DNA of 64,000 nt from Enoplolaimus lenunculus. Lineage: Eukaryota; Nematoda; Enoplea; Enoplida; Thoracostomopsidae. The stretch lies in the NCBI GenBank assembly GCA_030248215.1, contig JASANG010000447.1:1-64000 (forward strand), given 5' to 3'. Of the stretch, positions 24,501 to 34,120 are shown in pieces. Within the stretch, counting starts at the first letter, position 1. Every line of letters begins with the position of its first letter. The notes under the pieces are model-generated. The model was not told where the DNA came from, ran no database searches, and worked only from the letters and a program-made list of their open reading frames with translations. Made by a program: the position numbers and the translations under genes.

Positions 24501-24678
24501 TCCAAGCCAAACTCAGACTATCAAATAAAAACCGCAACCACACAACAACTGGAAATTGTATGTAATATCATTCGTAATCTACACAGCTAACCTCAGTTTT
24601 GCTCCATCTACTATTCTTTTTACGTACGGAACCAATATGTGTCGACGAAATACTAGGATTCTGAAAAGCAAGCTTTTC
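8971..24678 (-). CDS. Myb: MYB transcription factor (three-repeat, c-Myb/A-Myb/B-Myb type), multi-exon
   Basis: Sequence-specific nuclear DNA-binding factor. Exons in transcript order: 24678-24592, 24257-24105, 21772-21669, 20865-20737, 14975-14441, 14222-14095, 13796-13660, 11973-10795, 10511-10327, 10013-9791, then 9561 to 9019 (spliced) or 8971 (stop). R1, R2 and R3 are complete and keep all nine tryptophans. Diagnostic strings include RWEKVLNPDLVKGPWTKE, KHLPGRIGKQCRERW and GRTDNSVKNHWNSCLKRR. The long Ser/Asn/Thr-rich middle fits a regulatory region. Near the C-terminus TPTPFKRALAA and then VVKDITDIIKCESDIS match the conserved vertebrate MYB block (TPTPFK..ALAA, ..V.DL.D.IK.ESD). About 1130 residues are covered, far longer than human MYB (about 640). 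All junctions keep phase except 13660 to 11973, where a small exon or another acceptor is missing. The first coding exon was not found. Confidence 0.9.
9791..10013 (-). CDS. Myb: MYB exon: conserved TPTPFK C-terminal motif
   Basis: 223 nt, phase 2 to 0, acceptor CAATTTAAG and donor AGT|GTAAGC. It encodes KSPKTPTPFKRALAAIERRQ. In vertebrate MYBs the equivalent TPTPFK..ALAAQE block begins the conserved C-terminal region involved in negative regulation, and in B-Myb in interactions and phosphorylation. This is the best evidence outside the repeats that the gene is an animal MYB. Confidence 0.92.
10327..10511 (-). CDS. Myb: MYB exon
   Basis: 185 nt, phase 0 to 2, acceptor TTATTGCAG|CTGC and donor CACCAG|GTTCAA. 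The product starts LLNAVQSSNNHDGHVLC and includes FVSDIQSNQFCAGQIEQL. It is a low-complexity linker before the conserved C-terminal block, accepted from splice phase on both sides. Confidence 0.75.
10795..11973 (-). CDS. Myb: MYB large exon: regulatory/transactivation region
   Basis: 1179 nt (393 codons), phase 0 to 0. Acceptor AATTTTCACAG at 11974 and a perfect donor AGC|GTAAGT at 10795-10789. The protein is Ser/Asn/Gln/Thr-rich with no folded-domain signature. A run of basic and Gln residues (TPQRRARQQTPVIS) and several SP/TP sites could be phosphorylation targets. An alternative acceptor AAAAAG six codons in would repair the phase to the 13660 exon but lacks a pyrimidine tract. Reading past the donor meets a stop 12 codons later, which supports splicing here. 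Confidence 0.85.
12000..13553. other. MYB intron with degraded, possibly formerly coding sequence
   Basis: Two adjacent plus-strand frames (12171-12479, 12491-12682) contain LKNYVNDNFIDADLDNLL and RIEDIDFPLNLNSKD, which look protein-like but match nothing I know. GCCGATGCCGAT-type repeat text occurs at 12660-12950. A 63-bp stretch at 13257-13320 recurs inverted at 20657-20720. The MYB exon needed to restore phase could hide here. Confidence 0.35.
13554..13609 (-). CDS. Myb: Candidate alternative MYB exon after a 50-nt intron
   Basis: The donor GTACGT at 13659 and an acceptor CTAAACCTAG ending at 13610 would delimit a 50-nt intron with a branch-point-like CTAAAC. In phase this gives RDLDLSIDEIRQRKKT and then TGA. 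It would end the protein early and leave the downstream conserved exons for another isoform. It may be chance. Confidence 0.3.
13660..13796 (-). CDS. Myb: MYB exon, Asn/Ser-rich
   Basis: 137 nt, acceptor TTATTAG|AAATGC and donor TTTGG|GTACGT, phase 2 to 1. It encodes NATNTSNTNDSGLNAS and STPKSAAGTSADHNA, a low-complexity regulatory linker. Its phase does not match the next confident exon (11973), so something lies between them; see the candidate at 13554-13609. Confidence 0.75.
14095..14222 (-). CDS. Myb: MYB exon downstream of the DNA-binding domain
   Basis: 128 nt, phase 0 to 2, acceptor TTGTTTAG and donor TTGAG|GTAATA. The product starts LFASMSTSGVTQIDKQTVVA and carries FVSPSQRWIIGSS. Family similarity is not obvious here; it is accepted because splice sites and phases fit on both sides. 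Confidence 0.75.
14441..14975 (-). CDS. Myb: MYB exon: end of R3 and following Ser/Thr-rich region
   Basis: 535 nt, phase 2 to 0, acceptor ATATTTTAG|AACAG and donor TCG|GTACGT. It opens with TDNSVKNHWNSCLKRR, the R3 third helix. It then becomes Ser/Thr/Asn-rich with a short tandem duplication PIQLPPIQLPP. The acceptor lies only 25 bp from the hAT MITE at 15001-15439, separated by AT repeats. Confidence 0.93.
14993..15849. mobile_element. Two hAT-type MITEs back to back in an AT repeat
   Basis: Element 1 (15001-15439) runs from CAGGGTGCAACCAGAATT to AATTCCGGTTGCACCCTG. Element 2 (15450-15849) runs from CAGGGTGCGACCGCATATCC to CACTCGCACCCTG. ATATATAT precedes, separates and follows them. Element 1 carries a private internal duplication of about 70 bp (around 15211-15345), which makes it longer than its siblings at 21254 and 23617. 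Both are non-coding and lie in a MYB intron. Confidence 0.8.
16250..16523. mobile_element. hAT-type MITE copy, CCGAATCC family (decayed)
   Basis: The right end ATTCAGTGTCACCCTG is the inverted form of the start of the element at 640. CAGAATCCAACAATGTTCGG inside recurs in the 37249-37498 copy. The left border is not clear. Confidence 0.5.
16760..17640. repeat. GCCGATGCCGAT repeat family cluster
   Basis: AGGGATGTGCC starts, GCCGATGCCGAT blocks and TTTCAAAATAA spacers occur at 16766, 16846-16910, 17065-17120 and 17575-17630. Further copies are near 18710-18790 and 25210-25320. The AGGGATGTGCCGAT ends suggest another MITE family; individual copies are decayed or overlapping. Confidence 0.5.
17775..18680 (+). 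repeat. Large repeat family BIG, copy a
   Basis: It begins ATTGAGCG near GCGAAACTCC and ends TAGTCCCACTACGACTGG. Inside are several monomers of about 150-175 bp that share GGTGCGAGGAATCTG, TTTACAAAC and TTTGCATATTAGC. It lacks most of the GTCCGTCCG segment seen in copies at 22254, 36910 and 59613. Non-coding. Confidence 0.65.
18801..20298. mobile_element. 1.5-kb DNA element with about 90-bp terminal inverted repeats
   Basis: The left end CGTCGTCCACTTTATCGTG at 18801 is mirrored by CACGATAAAGTGGACAACG ending at 20298. Similarity continues inward through GGAAATTGGCGACGCCTATT and TTTGGAAAAACCTTAGC, about 90 bp in all. The interior is AT-rich with A-runs (19080-19280) and MITE-like TTTAAGGGGCG fragments (19480-19690). 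I see no transposase. It sits in the MYB R3 intron, and BIG-type sequence resumes on its right side. Confidence 0.7.
20299..20545 (+). repeat. BIG family fragment
   Basis: ATTACAAGCAATTTAATTTC, GTGAGGAATCTGAATAAATT and two TAGTCCCACTACGACTGG-like or related ends follow directly after the 1.5-kb element. This suggests that element landed in or beside a BIG copy. Confidence 0.5.
20737..20865 (-). CDS. Myb: MYB exon: end of R2 and most of R3
   Basis: 129 nt, phase 2 to 2, acceptor TTTTAG|GTGG and donor GGAAG|GTAAAA. It encodes WHNHLDPNVNKSPWSESE, then LGNQWSRIAKHLPG. Joining to the exon at 14975 restores GRTDN, the R3 DNA-contact region. The intron after it is 5.8 kb and full of transposons. 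Confidence 0.95.
21184..21253. repeat. GTAGTAGTTGTAGT microsatellite
   Basis: Imperfect TAG/TTG trinucleotide array just left of, and forming the target site of, the hAT MITE at 21254. Confidence 0.7.
21254..21638. mobile_element. hAT-type MITE with perfect 8-bp duplication GTAATAGT
   Basis: It starts CAGGGTGCAACCGGAATT and ends AATTCCGGTTGCACCCTG. Flanks GTAATAGT at 21246-21253 and 21639-21646 are identical. A 65-codon open frame inside is shared with the siblings at 15001 and 23617 but has no protein-like features. I treat it as chance conserved by copying. Confidence 0.85.
21669..21772 (-). CDS. Myb: MYB exon: R2 core
   Basis: Acceptor TTTTAG|GAG and donor AAAG|GTAACG, 104 nt, phase 0 to 2. 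It encodes EDAKIVSLVNSLGVGNW and KHLPGRIGKQCRER. R2 keeps the redox-sensitive cysteine of GKQCRERW known in vertebrate MYB. A hAT MITE ends 31 bp downstream of this exon's donor. Confidence 0.95.
22104..22230. repeat. GTTCCTGTTCCTCC tandem repeat
   Basis: Units such as TGTTCCTGTTCCTCC separated by AAAAAATTCAA repeat three times. They end with CCGG text, so this may be a decayed hAT-type MITE. Confidence 0.45.
22254..22887 (+). repeat. BIG family, copy b
   Basis: It begins ATTGAGCGAATCGAAACTCC, has the GTCCGTCCGTCCGG segment and GGTATTAACCTCGCATTGG. It has two GGAATC(T/A)GAATAAATTGT monomers and ends TAGTCCCACTACGACTGG. Fewer monomers than the 59613 copy. Confidence 0.65.
23126..23230. repeat. 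GGTCTCGGTC repeat, copy 1
   Basis: GGGCGGTCTCGGTCAAGAAA and GACCAAGACCAAGACC match the repeat at about 27540-27747, where an inverted GACCAAGACCGCCCATTACT end closes the element. A further partial copy lies near 26680-26740. Probably a MITE. Confidence 0.5.
23617..23970. mobile_element. hAT-type MITE with perfect 8-bp duplication TCGTCATC
   Basis: It runs from CAGGGTGCAACCGGAATT to AATTCCGGTTGCACCCTG, flanked by TCGTCATC at 23609-23616 and 23971-23978. It is a third, shorter sibling of 15001 and 21254, all within introns of the MYB gene. Confidence 0.85.
24105..24257 (-). CDS. Myb: MYB exon: rest of R1 and start of R2
   Basis: 51 codons, phase 0 to phase 0, acceptor CTTTAG and donor GAG|GTAC. 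It encodes DDTICYLVEQFGPSNW, the R1 recognition-helix region with NIQQRWEKVLNP, then KGPWTKE, which opens R2. The NIQQRW segment replaces the usual DVQCQHRW, so the R1 cysteine is absent. This suggests a diverged but intact R1. Confidence 0.93.
24592..24678 (-). CDS. Myb: MYB exon: start of R1
   Basis: Acceptor TTTGCATTGCAG and donor GAG|GTTAGC, 29 codons, phase 0 at both ends. It encodes EKLAFQNPSIS then VRKKNSRWSKTE, matching the R1 start (TRWTREED in vertebrates) with the first R1 tryptophan. An upstream exon must carry the start codon. A phase-compatible stretch at 24931-25057 (acceptor GTGGTTAG, donor TGT|GTAAGC) has no ATG and is only a weak candidate. Confidence 0.85.
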
Positions 24679-27539
24679 CTGCAATGCAAACTTTTTTGAA
24701 AGTTAGCTTGCAAACTCTTTCATGCGGCAGCAAAATAATACATAACACAAGACTGTGAAACAAAATACATTGTATGCTTTAGGACTACCGCAAAAGGATT
24801 TCTAACATATCAAACGTTGATATTAAATAAATTTATAAATTATATATGCAGAAATTTGGCTGTTCAGTGTGAGTAAACCACCCAAATAGTTGGGAAAGAA
24901 TGTATCAGAAACAAGCAATAAAACAAGCTTACACAAAATCTGCTTATGAGCACGCTCGATTCGCTATGCAAACCACAGTCAGATTTTATATTGTTACTGC
25001 TGCACCAAGAATCTGTTTTGCATCTACAAGCAAATAAGTTACGGCTACAACTCAACTAACCACAGTCAAAAACAACCATATAACACACAAATCAAATATT
25101 CAGGTATGTTGTTTTTCCCAAAAATGTCACATTACAGGGTGCGATACGATATCTGGGTCCTGTCTAATCGGCATAAACCTACCGGATACCGGATATTTAC
25201 GGTTGTGGTCGGGACAATGGATGTGCCGATAGCAAAATTTTTGCCGATGCCGATTCTTACTTTAAAATTGTACCGATGCCCAAACGATGCCGATCCCAAA
25301 TGTAATACGCACACCATGCTTAATCAACAGATAGGATACTGCATTGCATAACTTCATTATGCGAAGACTAGAACCATAACCACCATAAACCATAATAATT
25401 TTTACGAGAACTATTCATTTCAATTAAATTTTCACACACTCAAAAGAGATAACATTTTCCCTGATCAGACACAGATATGCGCCAAGAAGTTAAATTGATA
25501 TAGTACACATCCAGTTCCGGTTCCTGTAAGAAATTTAACATAAAGTTAAGGTATCCGGTAAATAAATATCCGGGGTAACACATAGGAAAGGCAAAATTAC
25601 CCGAGGAAGAAATATTGAGTGTGGACTTAACCGAGAGAAAATGTTATATAACCGTGGGACAGGTTGGCAAGTTCGGATTACCGCTGTAGTGTGTGTATTT
25701 TATACACATATGCTGGTAATCAACGCGAGCCTTGAAAATCGATTGGAACAAAAAAGCGGTACTTATAGTATAGGTTAGTGTTTTAGTCAAAACTTAACAA
25801 ACGCAGCGCAGTAAGGAATATGAAAATTTACACGTATAGTACGACGTACATATACTTGATGAACCAATTATGTATATATATGTCTGTCGTGAAGAAAGAC
25901 CCCTTCACATTAGTCTTACTTTTCATCGCTTTGCATGTGTTGAACTGATTTCAAACAACAAATCCATTAAAACAGAAGATACGTAGGTACGAAATTATTA
26001 TTATCATGCTACTAAAAGAATTACAGAACTAAACACAGCATACATATCATAGTATGACTAGAAATTTTGTGAATCTGCGGATAATTTGTATTGACAAATA
26101 TAATAGTGATTTAGGGTGTCTGTTGGCTGGCAACAATTTTCCAAAACGTCGCATGAGCAAACTGGTGATGATTTTTGGTTCTGTAAAAGCTAAATTACGA
26201 TCAATTATTGATAAATTGACTCATCGAAAACAATTTAATATATAAATAATGCAGATTTTTTATGCAACGTATCACCGCCAGAGTTCGAGCGGGTATTAAT
26301 TCACCGGATACCGAATACAGATATAGAATTTTATACCGGAACAGGAACTGGATACAGGATATTGTATATGTAAAAAATGTAATGTTTGCTGTATTCTTAG
26401 CATGCTCAAGGTTTTCGTATGTTATAAAATTCATAATTGCTGCTGAAAAACTGGAAATATTTTATGCAAAAATGCGTTTAACTCTCGCTCGTTTAAATAA
26501 CTTAAAAGTAGCTGAAAGCGTATCAAAACATGGACTTGTTACCTTATCCAAAAACGTAATCGCAGCAAGATTCACTTGTGAAACGCAATTTTATGATATT
26601 CGATACCACAACCGTAAATATCCGGTAAATTCTAGTCGGAATCGCAATTACGGATGCACCCTGTCGCTCAGGTTCTGCCGCGAGACCAGGCAAGAAAAGT
26701 CTCGGCTTCGGTCAATTTTTGGTCATCCCCGAAAAAAGGTTTTGCGTTTTTCAGTTTTTTTGTGGTTTTTCAGAATATCTGCTCGTAATTGTTGCGCAAC
26801 TATGAAGTTTCATAGTTTCGCAGACAGGGATGTCAATTTTTTTAGCAAAAACTCACTGACAAACCTAGATACAGAAATATAACACGATCCCACGCCAAAG
26901 ATGACGATAAAATATAGAACGCTTTCACTGTCAAAACTACGTTTTCAACTTTTTCCAACCAAAATGAATCGTCAATCAACAGTATAATCAACAAGAACAA
27001 CTGACGTCCGTTTATTGTGAACGTTGAGCAAAAAACGGGAACTTGTGTTTTAGGTCTTCGTTCGAAAACAGAATTTTGGATAACCGGTGGAGGTCATTCT
27101 ATTTGTCAAATCGCTGTATAACCACGTTGCGACCAATAATATTTCAAAAATGAAAATTAAATTGAATTTTTCGGTTGCATGTATTTTTCATTTTCCGGTT
27201 CTGGTTCCGTTTCAAGTAATTTTTTCAAATTGCGGTTCCGGTAAATAGTAATTCCGGTTGCACTTTGCAGATACACAAGCTACACCGCGTATATCCACAC
27301 GGTTCTCCGCAATCGTTCGTTGTCTATGTTGGTTGGCGAAATGCGCAGGTACTGCCGGGCCAAATATCCGACCCAAGGAAAATTTTGTGATTGCTTATCG
27401 CACTTTTACCTCTTCTTTGGTCTCGATTTGCAAACCACCGAGCTTCAAAAATGCGAGACTGAGACGGCCCATTCCTGTACATTTACTGAATCCTCGACTT
27501 CTGGTATCGGTTCCAAAGAACTGAGACTCAAAAAAAACT

Positions 27540-27747
27540 AGACCGAGACCTGCCAACAGTGATGGGAGTCTCGGTCTCGGTACTTAGCAGGTCTCGTTTT
27601 TTGAGTGTTTGGTACCGATGCCAGATGTCGACCATTCAGCAAATGTATGGCTGTATTGTTGACATAAGTGATGCTAGATGAATAAAATTTCGGTAGGTTG
27701 GGTTTTGGTATCGGTCTCGCTTTTTTGACCAAGACCGCCCATTACTG
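27540..27747. repeat. GGTCTCGGTC repeat, copy 2
   Basis: It carries GATGGGAGTCTCGGTCTCGG and ends in GACCAAGACCGCCCATTACT, the inverted form of ATGGGCGGTCTCGGTC seen at 23124. Borders approximate. Confidence 0.45.
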
Positions 27748-29454
27748 TTCAATACATGAAAGCACAACATGCGCAAGTATTTTTACCGATCTGCAGCATC
27801 AACATGCAGTTAATCTAGTCACAGCACTTAACATAGGAATGGAAGCAAGCTAGACCATAACAGTAGAAATATCGTACAGATACTCCAAAAACATTTCTAA
27901 AAGTAGGATTTATATGTTCGTTATTCGCCTTTGATCTGCTCAATTAGGTACACCCGCTAGAGCTTACTGCTCAGCGATTAAAGATGTACCTTGTGCGAAA
28001 ACAACGCTTGGTTTTTGCTAACCCTTGCTGTTCATTTGCAGTTGCACTCTATAACGAGTGCAAAGAAGCGCTTTATGCCAAATATGACTAGCTAGGAAAA
28101 ATTTAATAAAAATTCGTTAACACATCTCCGTGGTTTTCTGTGAAAAAAATCAACGATACCGAACGTCAATTTTCACTTTTAATAGTGCATCTCTTGTAAA
28201 CAGATTTGAATAATAGAGTTTAACAGTGTTTTTCGTTATTTAAAACCTCACACTTAAGTCAGAACTACAAAACATAAATAAAATGTTGACTGGAATTGGA
28301 ATTCGACTGCCACGATATTTCTGCAACCCAGCGATTGTAGACGCTTACCCTGATTTATCTTCCAGCCTACTTTAAAAATATGCAAGCTTTGTTTTATTGT
28401 AAAAACTCAAATCAACCTCTATTTTTATACAAGCCGATTTTGGACTTAAAGAGCATTCCGAAATGAACGTAGCACAGATTGGCAGTTTAGTATTTGTTTA
28501 TTTTAAAAACAGTCCAACTCAAAAAGCTATACATCTCCAATTTTATTCACAGCTGGAAACGTTGTCCAAATTTCAGGGATCTTGGTTGGCTAACTCAAAT
28601 CAGAATTCAGAACACATTACCATTTGGCGACGCTCCACGCATCGGGTGTAACAATATATTCATTTTCGCTGAATTTCGAGTCTCGTAGAAAACGTTCCGT
28701 CCCTGATTTTTACATGGACCGTTTTCACAAACGCCTGTGAATATTTGCTTGACTTTTATTGGTTTCGCAAAATAAAATATGTTGAAGCTTTTAATCTTCA
28801 ACATACGTCTTCTGTCTTCGTTATCTTGATCACTATCCGTTTTCGTCTTGAAAATTTTTTAGCCCCGCTTTAACAAGGTGAGCTGGCTATGGGCCTGTTT
28901 TGTTTTCGTATCAGATATAAGGTGAACCAGCCAGGGATGGGTGGCTCAGAATTCAGTCTGGGGTTACTACCTACCGCGAGTGATCGCATATAAAACACGG
29001 CTGAATAAGAAATTTTAGAGCTTTATACAATTTTTTGCTTCGGCGTAGGCTTAGACGTAAGCTCTTGCTTACGGTCAGGCTTAGACTTAGGAATTAGGGC
29101 GGAACCGGAATTGTCCCGGTAGGAAAATCCGGTATTTTCACTATCCGGTTCCGGTAATAAATCCGGTATTTTTTCACCGGAATTTTCCGGTATTTTCGGT
29201 ATTGAAAATATTTCTCATTTGAAAATTTAAGAAAAATTGACATATTCTAACTTATTTCTCTGAAATTGTCCGTGCGTGTATTTTTGAAATTTTCAATTTG
29301 TGCCATACTCCATAAAGTACTTACTCTTACGTTCCGCCTCTAAGCTTTTCGGTCGAAATTTTGGTGTGGGTAAGAATTTCCGAGTGGGTAAAAATTTGAG
29401 AATCTTAGCAAACCTGATTTATGTACAAACGACAATCATATGTGTTTAACACAC

Positions 29455-29665
29455 ACAAAAAAGTATTTCTGAATTTATTCAGAAAAGTATTTTCTGTGGC
29501 AAATCTGAAAAGTTTTTCTGATATTTAAGACAATTTTTTCGTAAATAACTGGAAAACGTTTATTTTCAGACTATATTTCACAAACTTTTCAAGTGCACCT
29601 TGCTAATTATATTTCTTAAATGTAAGAAATTTTTCCTTAAATATCAGAAATATTATTTTGAGTGC
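29455..29665. repeat. AT-rich dispersed repeat, copy 2
   Basis: Same order of blocks as 2888-3135: AAAAGTATTTTCTGTGGCAA, GGAAAACGTTTATTTT, TTTTCAAGTGCACCTT. It is followed at once by a decayed GTGCAACCGG repeat. Confidence 0.55.
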
Positions 29666-30001
29666 GTGCAACCGGAGGTGAAAAATAACGGAGCCGGAAA
29701 TCAACGATACTTGCCGGAGCCGGAGGTGAGGCGAAATTAGGTTGTAAAAATAATGGTTGATTAGTTAATTTTAGCCAATATCAGCAATATGATTTCTGCT
29801 AAATTTCGGAAATTCTTTCCTGAAAATTGTGACAAAAGTAAAACGAAACGAGCTAAACTAATAAATTTTGCAAAATTATGCAAATTTTTACTACCGAAAT
29901 GCCGGAACCTCCGGCAAAAATTTATTGAAGCCGGAGGCCGATTTTCTGCCGGAGCTTGGCCTCCTGTTGTATCCTGGTGTTTAACTGTACATAAACTCCA
30001 G

Positions 30002-30391
30002 CAGGGTGCAACCGGAATTCCGGTTCCGGTAAGGAAATCGGGTATCTTTCACTATTCGGTTCCGGTACAAAATCCGGCGTTTCTCATTCCAAAATTTAAG
30101 AAAAATTGACATATTGTAAGTTATTCTTCTACAATTGTCTGAGTGTGAATTGCCAAAATTTCGAATTCCTGCCATACGTTATAATTGATCATACATTTCC
30201 AGCTACTACATTTGTTTCAGTTTTTTGACATTCTAAATGGTATGTTTACACCGTTAAAAGCGATAAAATAGCGTTAAAAATTAATTTTTCGGTAACAAGA
30301 ATTTTTTGGTTTCGGGTTACAGCTCCGGTTCCGGTATTTTTTTTACTTTCCGATTCCGTTTCCGGTATTTTATAATTCCATTTGCACTCTG
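30002..30391. mobile_element. hAT-type element with near-perfect 8-bp duplication
   Basis: It starts CAGGGTGCAACCGGAATTCC and ends AATTCCATTTGCACTCTG. Flanks AACTCCAG (29994-30001) and AACTCCAC (30392-30399) differ at one base. It serves as the reference for the interrupted repeat at 1075-1790. Confidence 0.7.
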
Positions 30392-31844
30392 AACTCCACG
30401 TATTTACATTGTTCTATTTATATACAACTAATCGGTTGTTTTGCCACGTATCAGGGTATAACCTTAGTCCTGCCTATGACTATGTCATAAAATCGACCTC
30501 TGTTTCCGGTAGGTTTCAGCAATTTCGATTTGTTTTTGCTCAAGCGTAAAACCCAAGCATACGCAGAAAGCGGTCCCGGCTGTCCTGACTGACCCAAGGA
30601 AATGCAGGCCCGAAGGTATCCCGATTAACCCAATGAAAACGTAGGTAGGTTCAAAGCTGCCCCGATCGGTCAAACGAAAACGTATAGACTCGAAGCTGTC
30701 CCGACTAACCCTTCAAAAATGGGCTCTAAGGTGTCCCGAGCAACCCAGCAAACATACAGAAAAAGGAGTGTGCTGTTGCACTTCAGGCCTAGTTCTCTAT
30801 AGCAGACGAACGGAACACCCCTTAGAGTAACATACACAAAGCTTCAATGTTGCGCCCAAATATTTTTGGATGAATTTCGTCATTTTTCTTTCAAATCGAA
30901 CAATTGCAGTAAGGTTGCCATGCGATTACAACGAAACGATTAATGATCAAGGCCAATGTACAGAAACAGAACAGTGCATAGCAGTACTCATAAAAATTTC
31001 GGTGAAAAATTGCTAACGTTCCTAGCTTGCATTTCGCAGGGTGAAATTCCGTTGCCGTATAATATCAATTTGGCCTGGGCTAAACTGCTATTGAACTTAT
31101 AGACCAATCAGATTTGATTATTTGGACAAATACAACACCGTTAACCAATCAGCATGGTCTTACATTACTGTTGTTTTGCGAAATCTCACAATCACTATAT
31201 GGCCTAGGCCAAACTGCTATTGGCTTCGAATAGTAAATTGTCCTAGGTGAGACATGTTTAGGTAAGTTAAAACGAAGTTTAATTAGTAATTTTAGCAAAA
31301 ATCTGTAATGTCTTGTTAAATCGGTTGGTTTTACGCTTATTTTTGCGAAATCTGGGCAATATTTTTCTCAGAATTCTGCCAAAAGTTAAAATGATACGCG
31401 CCAAAACTTCGGCAAAAGGCAGACCTCCAGTTGTACCCTACTCTTCAGTTAAACATACTATATATATGTCCAGCTTAATACCTACACCTAAATATTTTGC
31501 ATGTGATTTCCAAAAATTCTCTAACAACTAAGTTCATTTATGATGAACGTGAAATTTTTCCTTTTCAAAATCCTGAACGATCGGTGAGAAAATCTATGAT
31601 GATTTAATTCGATTACATTAACTTTCCTTTATTGTAAAAAATAGCAATGGAAACAATATCATTTCAGGCTCTTCAACTCAGGACAAGATTTTGTAAAATT
31701 ACTAGTAGGCAACATTTTACATTCCAGATGAAAGTTTTAGAATCGAAATCTAAATATGATTAAAACTGTTAAATTAATTAACCCGGCCCGCCGATGCACA
31801 TTAGAGATAACTTGTGAATGTTTGCGTACAAAATACTTGGCCGA

Positions 31845-32025
31845 TGTGTAGGGGCGGAACGTTTTTCTGTGGGACTAGAAAAGAGTAACCTTAAAGCTTT
31901 AGACTAATTTTTTTGCTTGACTTAAGCTTAGGTTAGGCTTAGAAATATGCTCATCTTACGCTTGAGCTCACACTTAGGAATATGCTTATAATACTGTTCT
32001 GCCCCTGTTCTTTACATTGACCAAA
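31845..32025. mobile_element. MITE family B (GGGGCGGAACG ends, TTAGGC interior)
   Basis: GGGGCGGAACGTTTTTCTGTGG at the left and TATAATACTGTTCTGCCCCTG at the right are the usual ends. Between them are AATTTTTTTGCTTG and TTAGGTTAGGCTTAG. Similar to 46642, 47358 and 48791. Confidence 0.6.
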
Positions 32026-34120
32026 TACTTTTGAATAACCAGAGTTAAAAACTTGGTAAAAAACGACAACGAAAAAACAAAAACAGAAGACAATAAAGAT
32101 TTGAAATCTCAAAGCTAAATCTTTAGTGAATTTTGATTTATTCTGCCCGTTGGTTTGAGGTAAAGCAGTCACCAGGCAGAAAACATTTCTACAATATCTT
32201 AATTCTGTATAATACACAAAAATTAGAAATGGGACAGACAGAACTCCTCTCTCCTGTTTCCAAAGGCTTCGAGTAATTTTCGCGGGTTTGATTTCGGACG
32301 GTTCTATCGCTAGCTACGTATCTTGCTATATTGCTTGTTTTACAAATATTCAATTTTAATGAACCTCTTTAATGATTATAGGTTTGTTCGCTTTGTTTTC
32401 TTGTTTTTGACTGCCTTTATGTGAACACAATGTTATATAGTTGAACCCGGTCCAGATTTAGGGCCCAAATCGAATAATTAACCTTATGGCTGGGCCTGCG
32501 AAATGCTATTTCGGTTCAGAAAAGACAAAAAAGTTTCAAGTAACATTTCACGATTGTGTATTATATTCCGCAGATTTTGTTCAACAGTTTTCTTGAGAAC
32601 CACAGCCGTTTCCACGGCCAACGGATCTACGTTTTCGAGTCACCATGGCCAAAATACATAATTTTGCTTACATCTACGGATCAATAATTGGGCCCAAACA
32701 CGGGTTCGGTTTACTTATGCCCACGGGTCTAATACATTAGGCTCAGCCTGCAAAGGCCCGGCACGAGCCGTTTCGACTACTATTTCAATGGTCTATGTAG
32801 AGATTTAATTTTATCATTTTCCTAACAGATAAGTTACATTAAATAAAATATTTGTTTGCAAATCAATAGGCTCTTGCGCGGAAATGTTCCGTTGCTGTTT
32901 CCGGCTAGAACCAACATCGTTTGTTCCGGTTCTTGCTTTTTAAAAATCCTGATTCCGTCTCATCTCTAGCACAAGTTACTTTCTAATCAAATTTAATCAT
33001 GCATAAAATCAACATCACATTGTAACAAGTTGACATGGAGCTGAAGGCTGCGCTCTGTATCTGGAGAACGTTGCGTAAGCATCGTAAGTGCCCATTGCAC
33101 TAAGTTCTAAATTTTGTTGTTCTTCCAAGTCTTTTCGAGAATCAAACCTAAAACATCACCAAAATCTTTTGCATTTCCGAGTTTATCTTACGGGCTGTTT
33201 TCGTCAAACAAATAGCAAAATATTCCACTATTTGCTGCCTTTGCCACGTACGTACATCACTCGTTTAGCAAACTATCACCAATTCAGGCTTCTTGTATCT
33301 ACCAACAAACATTTTGGTAATCTAGTTAAAATCTTAACTTTTACACGCCCATATGTATTATAGTTTGAATAAAGTTTTGTGAACAATTACCCATCTACAT
33401 TTATTGAATATTGGCTGGGCTGCAGATACATGTGTTAAATCGGCCTTTTAAGACTTGAGCCCATTTTGGACTTTCTTGACTTAACAACATGAGACTTAGA
33501 ATATGTTGCTGCAACCCGCCTATTGCCTCATTGTGCTCTTACCGTTTCTTAATGCGACCACAGCATGTCCACGGTGCGACTAAACTCCACAAATACACTA
33601 TCAAACAGAGCCATGACGAAAACATTTTCACCCACACGGACGCCCAATTTGCCGAAAAGCTTGTGACAACTGCGTGTTCTGGCCTGAAAATGTTTCACAG
33701 TTTATTGCTCATAACTACCAACCTGATTATGTCATATTCCTAGCTTCTTCCCAGACAGTGCGTGACTGCTCGTTGCTAGGACACAATCTCTTACAGACGA
33801 GATATACTGCTCTTGATTACTGCAAACATAACCCCAACCGCAAACGCGGTTGCTTAATAATAACATTTCAATCAGTTACAAATGTCATTACAACTGCGAT
33901 CTGAAACGCAACTGTAACTGCGTCTGTAGAAGTGACTGGTCGCGAGCGAGTAAAAAATAAAACAGAGACCATACATGCAACCGCGATTACTGCGCGCAAC
34001 CGCGATTACTGCGCACTTACGGTGTCGACTGTACATCTACCGCCTACGTACAAGAAAACCTATGCCTCAAATAATTTTCGTATAAAACCTAAACCAGCCC
34101 CGTTACATACGGACGCGTAG

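Larger units (their letters stand above)
25058..34120. other. Long repeat-rich stretch, no gene recognised
   Basis: Contents I can name: GCCGATGCC repeats (25210-25320), a decayed CCGG hAT-type repeat (about 26283-26653), GGTCTCGG repeats (26680-26740, 27540-27747), CCGG repeats (29100-29230, 30002-30391), the AT-rich repeat (29455-29665) and a TTAGGC MITE (about 31845-32025). The first MYB exon and the last SERINC exon may lie here; I searched by eye and found neither. Confidence 0.45.

Noticed and set aside
24931-25057. First coding exon of MYB
   Set aside because: Splice signals and phase fit, but there is no ATG and no similarity to MYB N-termini. Kept only as a remark.
28463-28560. Last SERINC exon (minus-strand YSFLSWTVFKINKY then stop)
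   Set aside because: The short resemblance to LYVWTLVAPL breaks down, with an in-frame stop just upstream and no acceptor.
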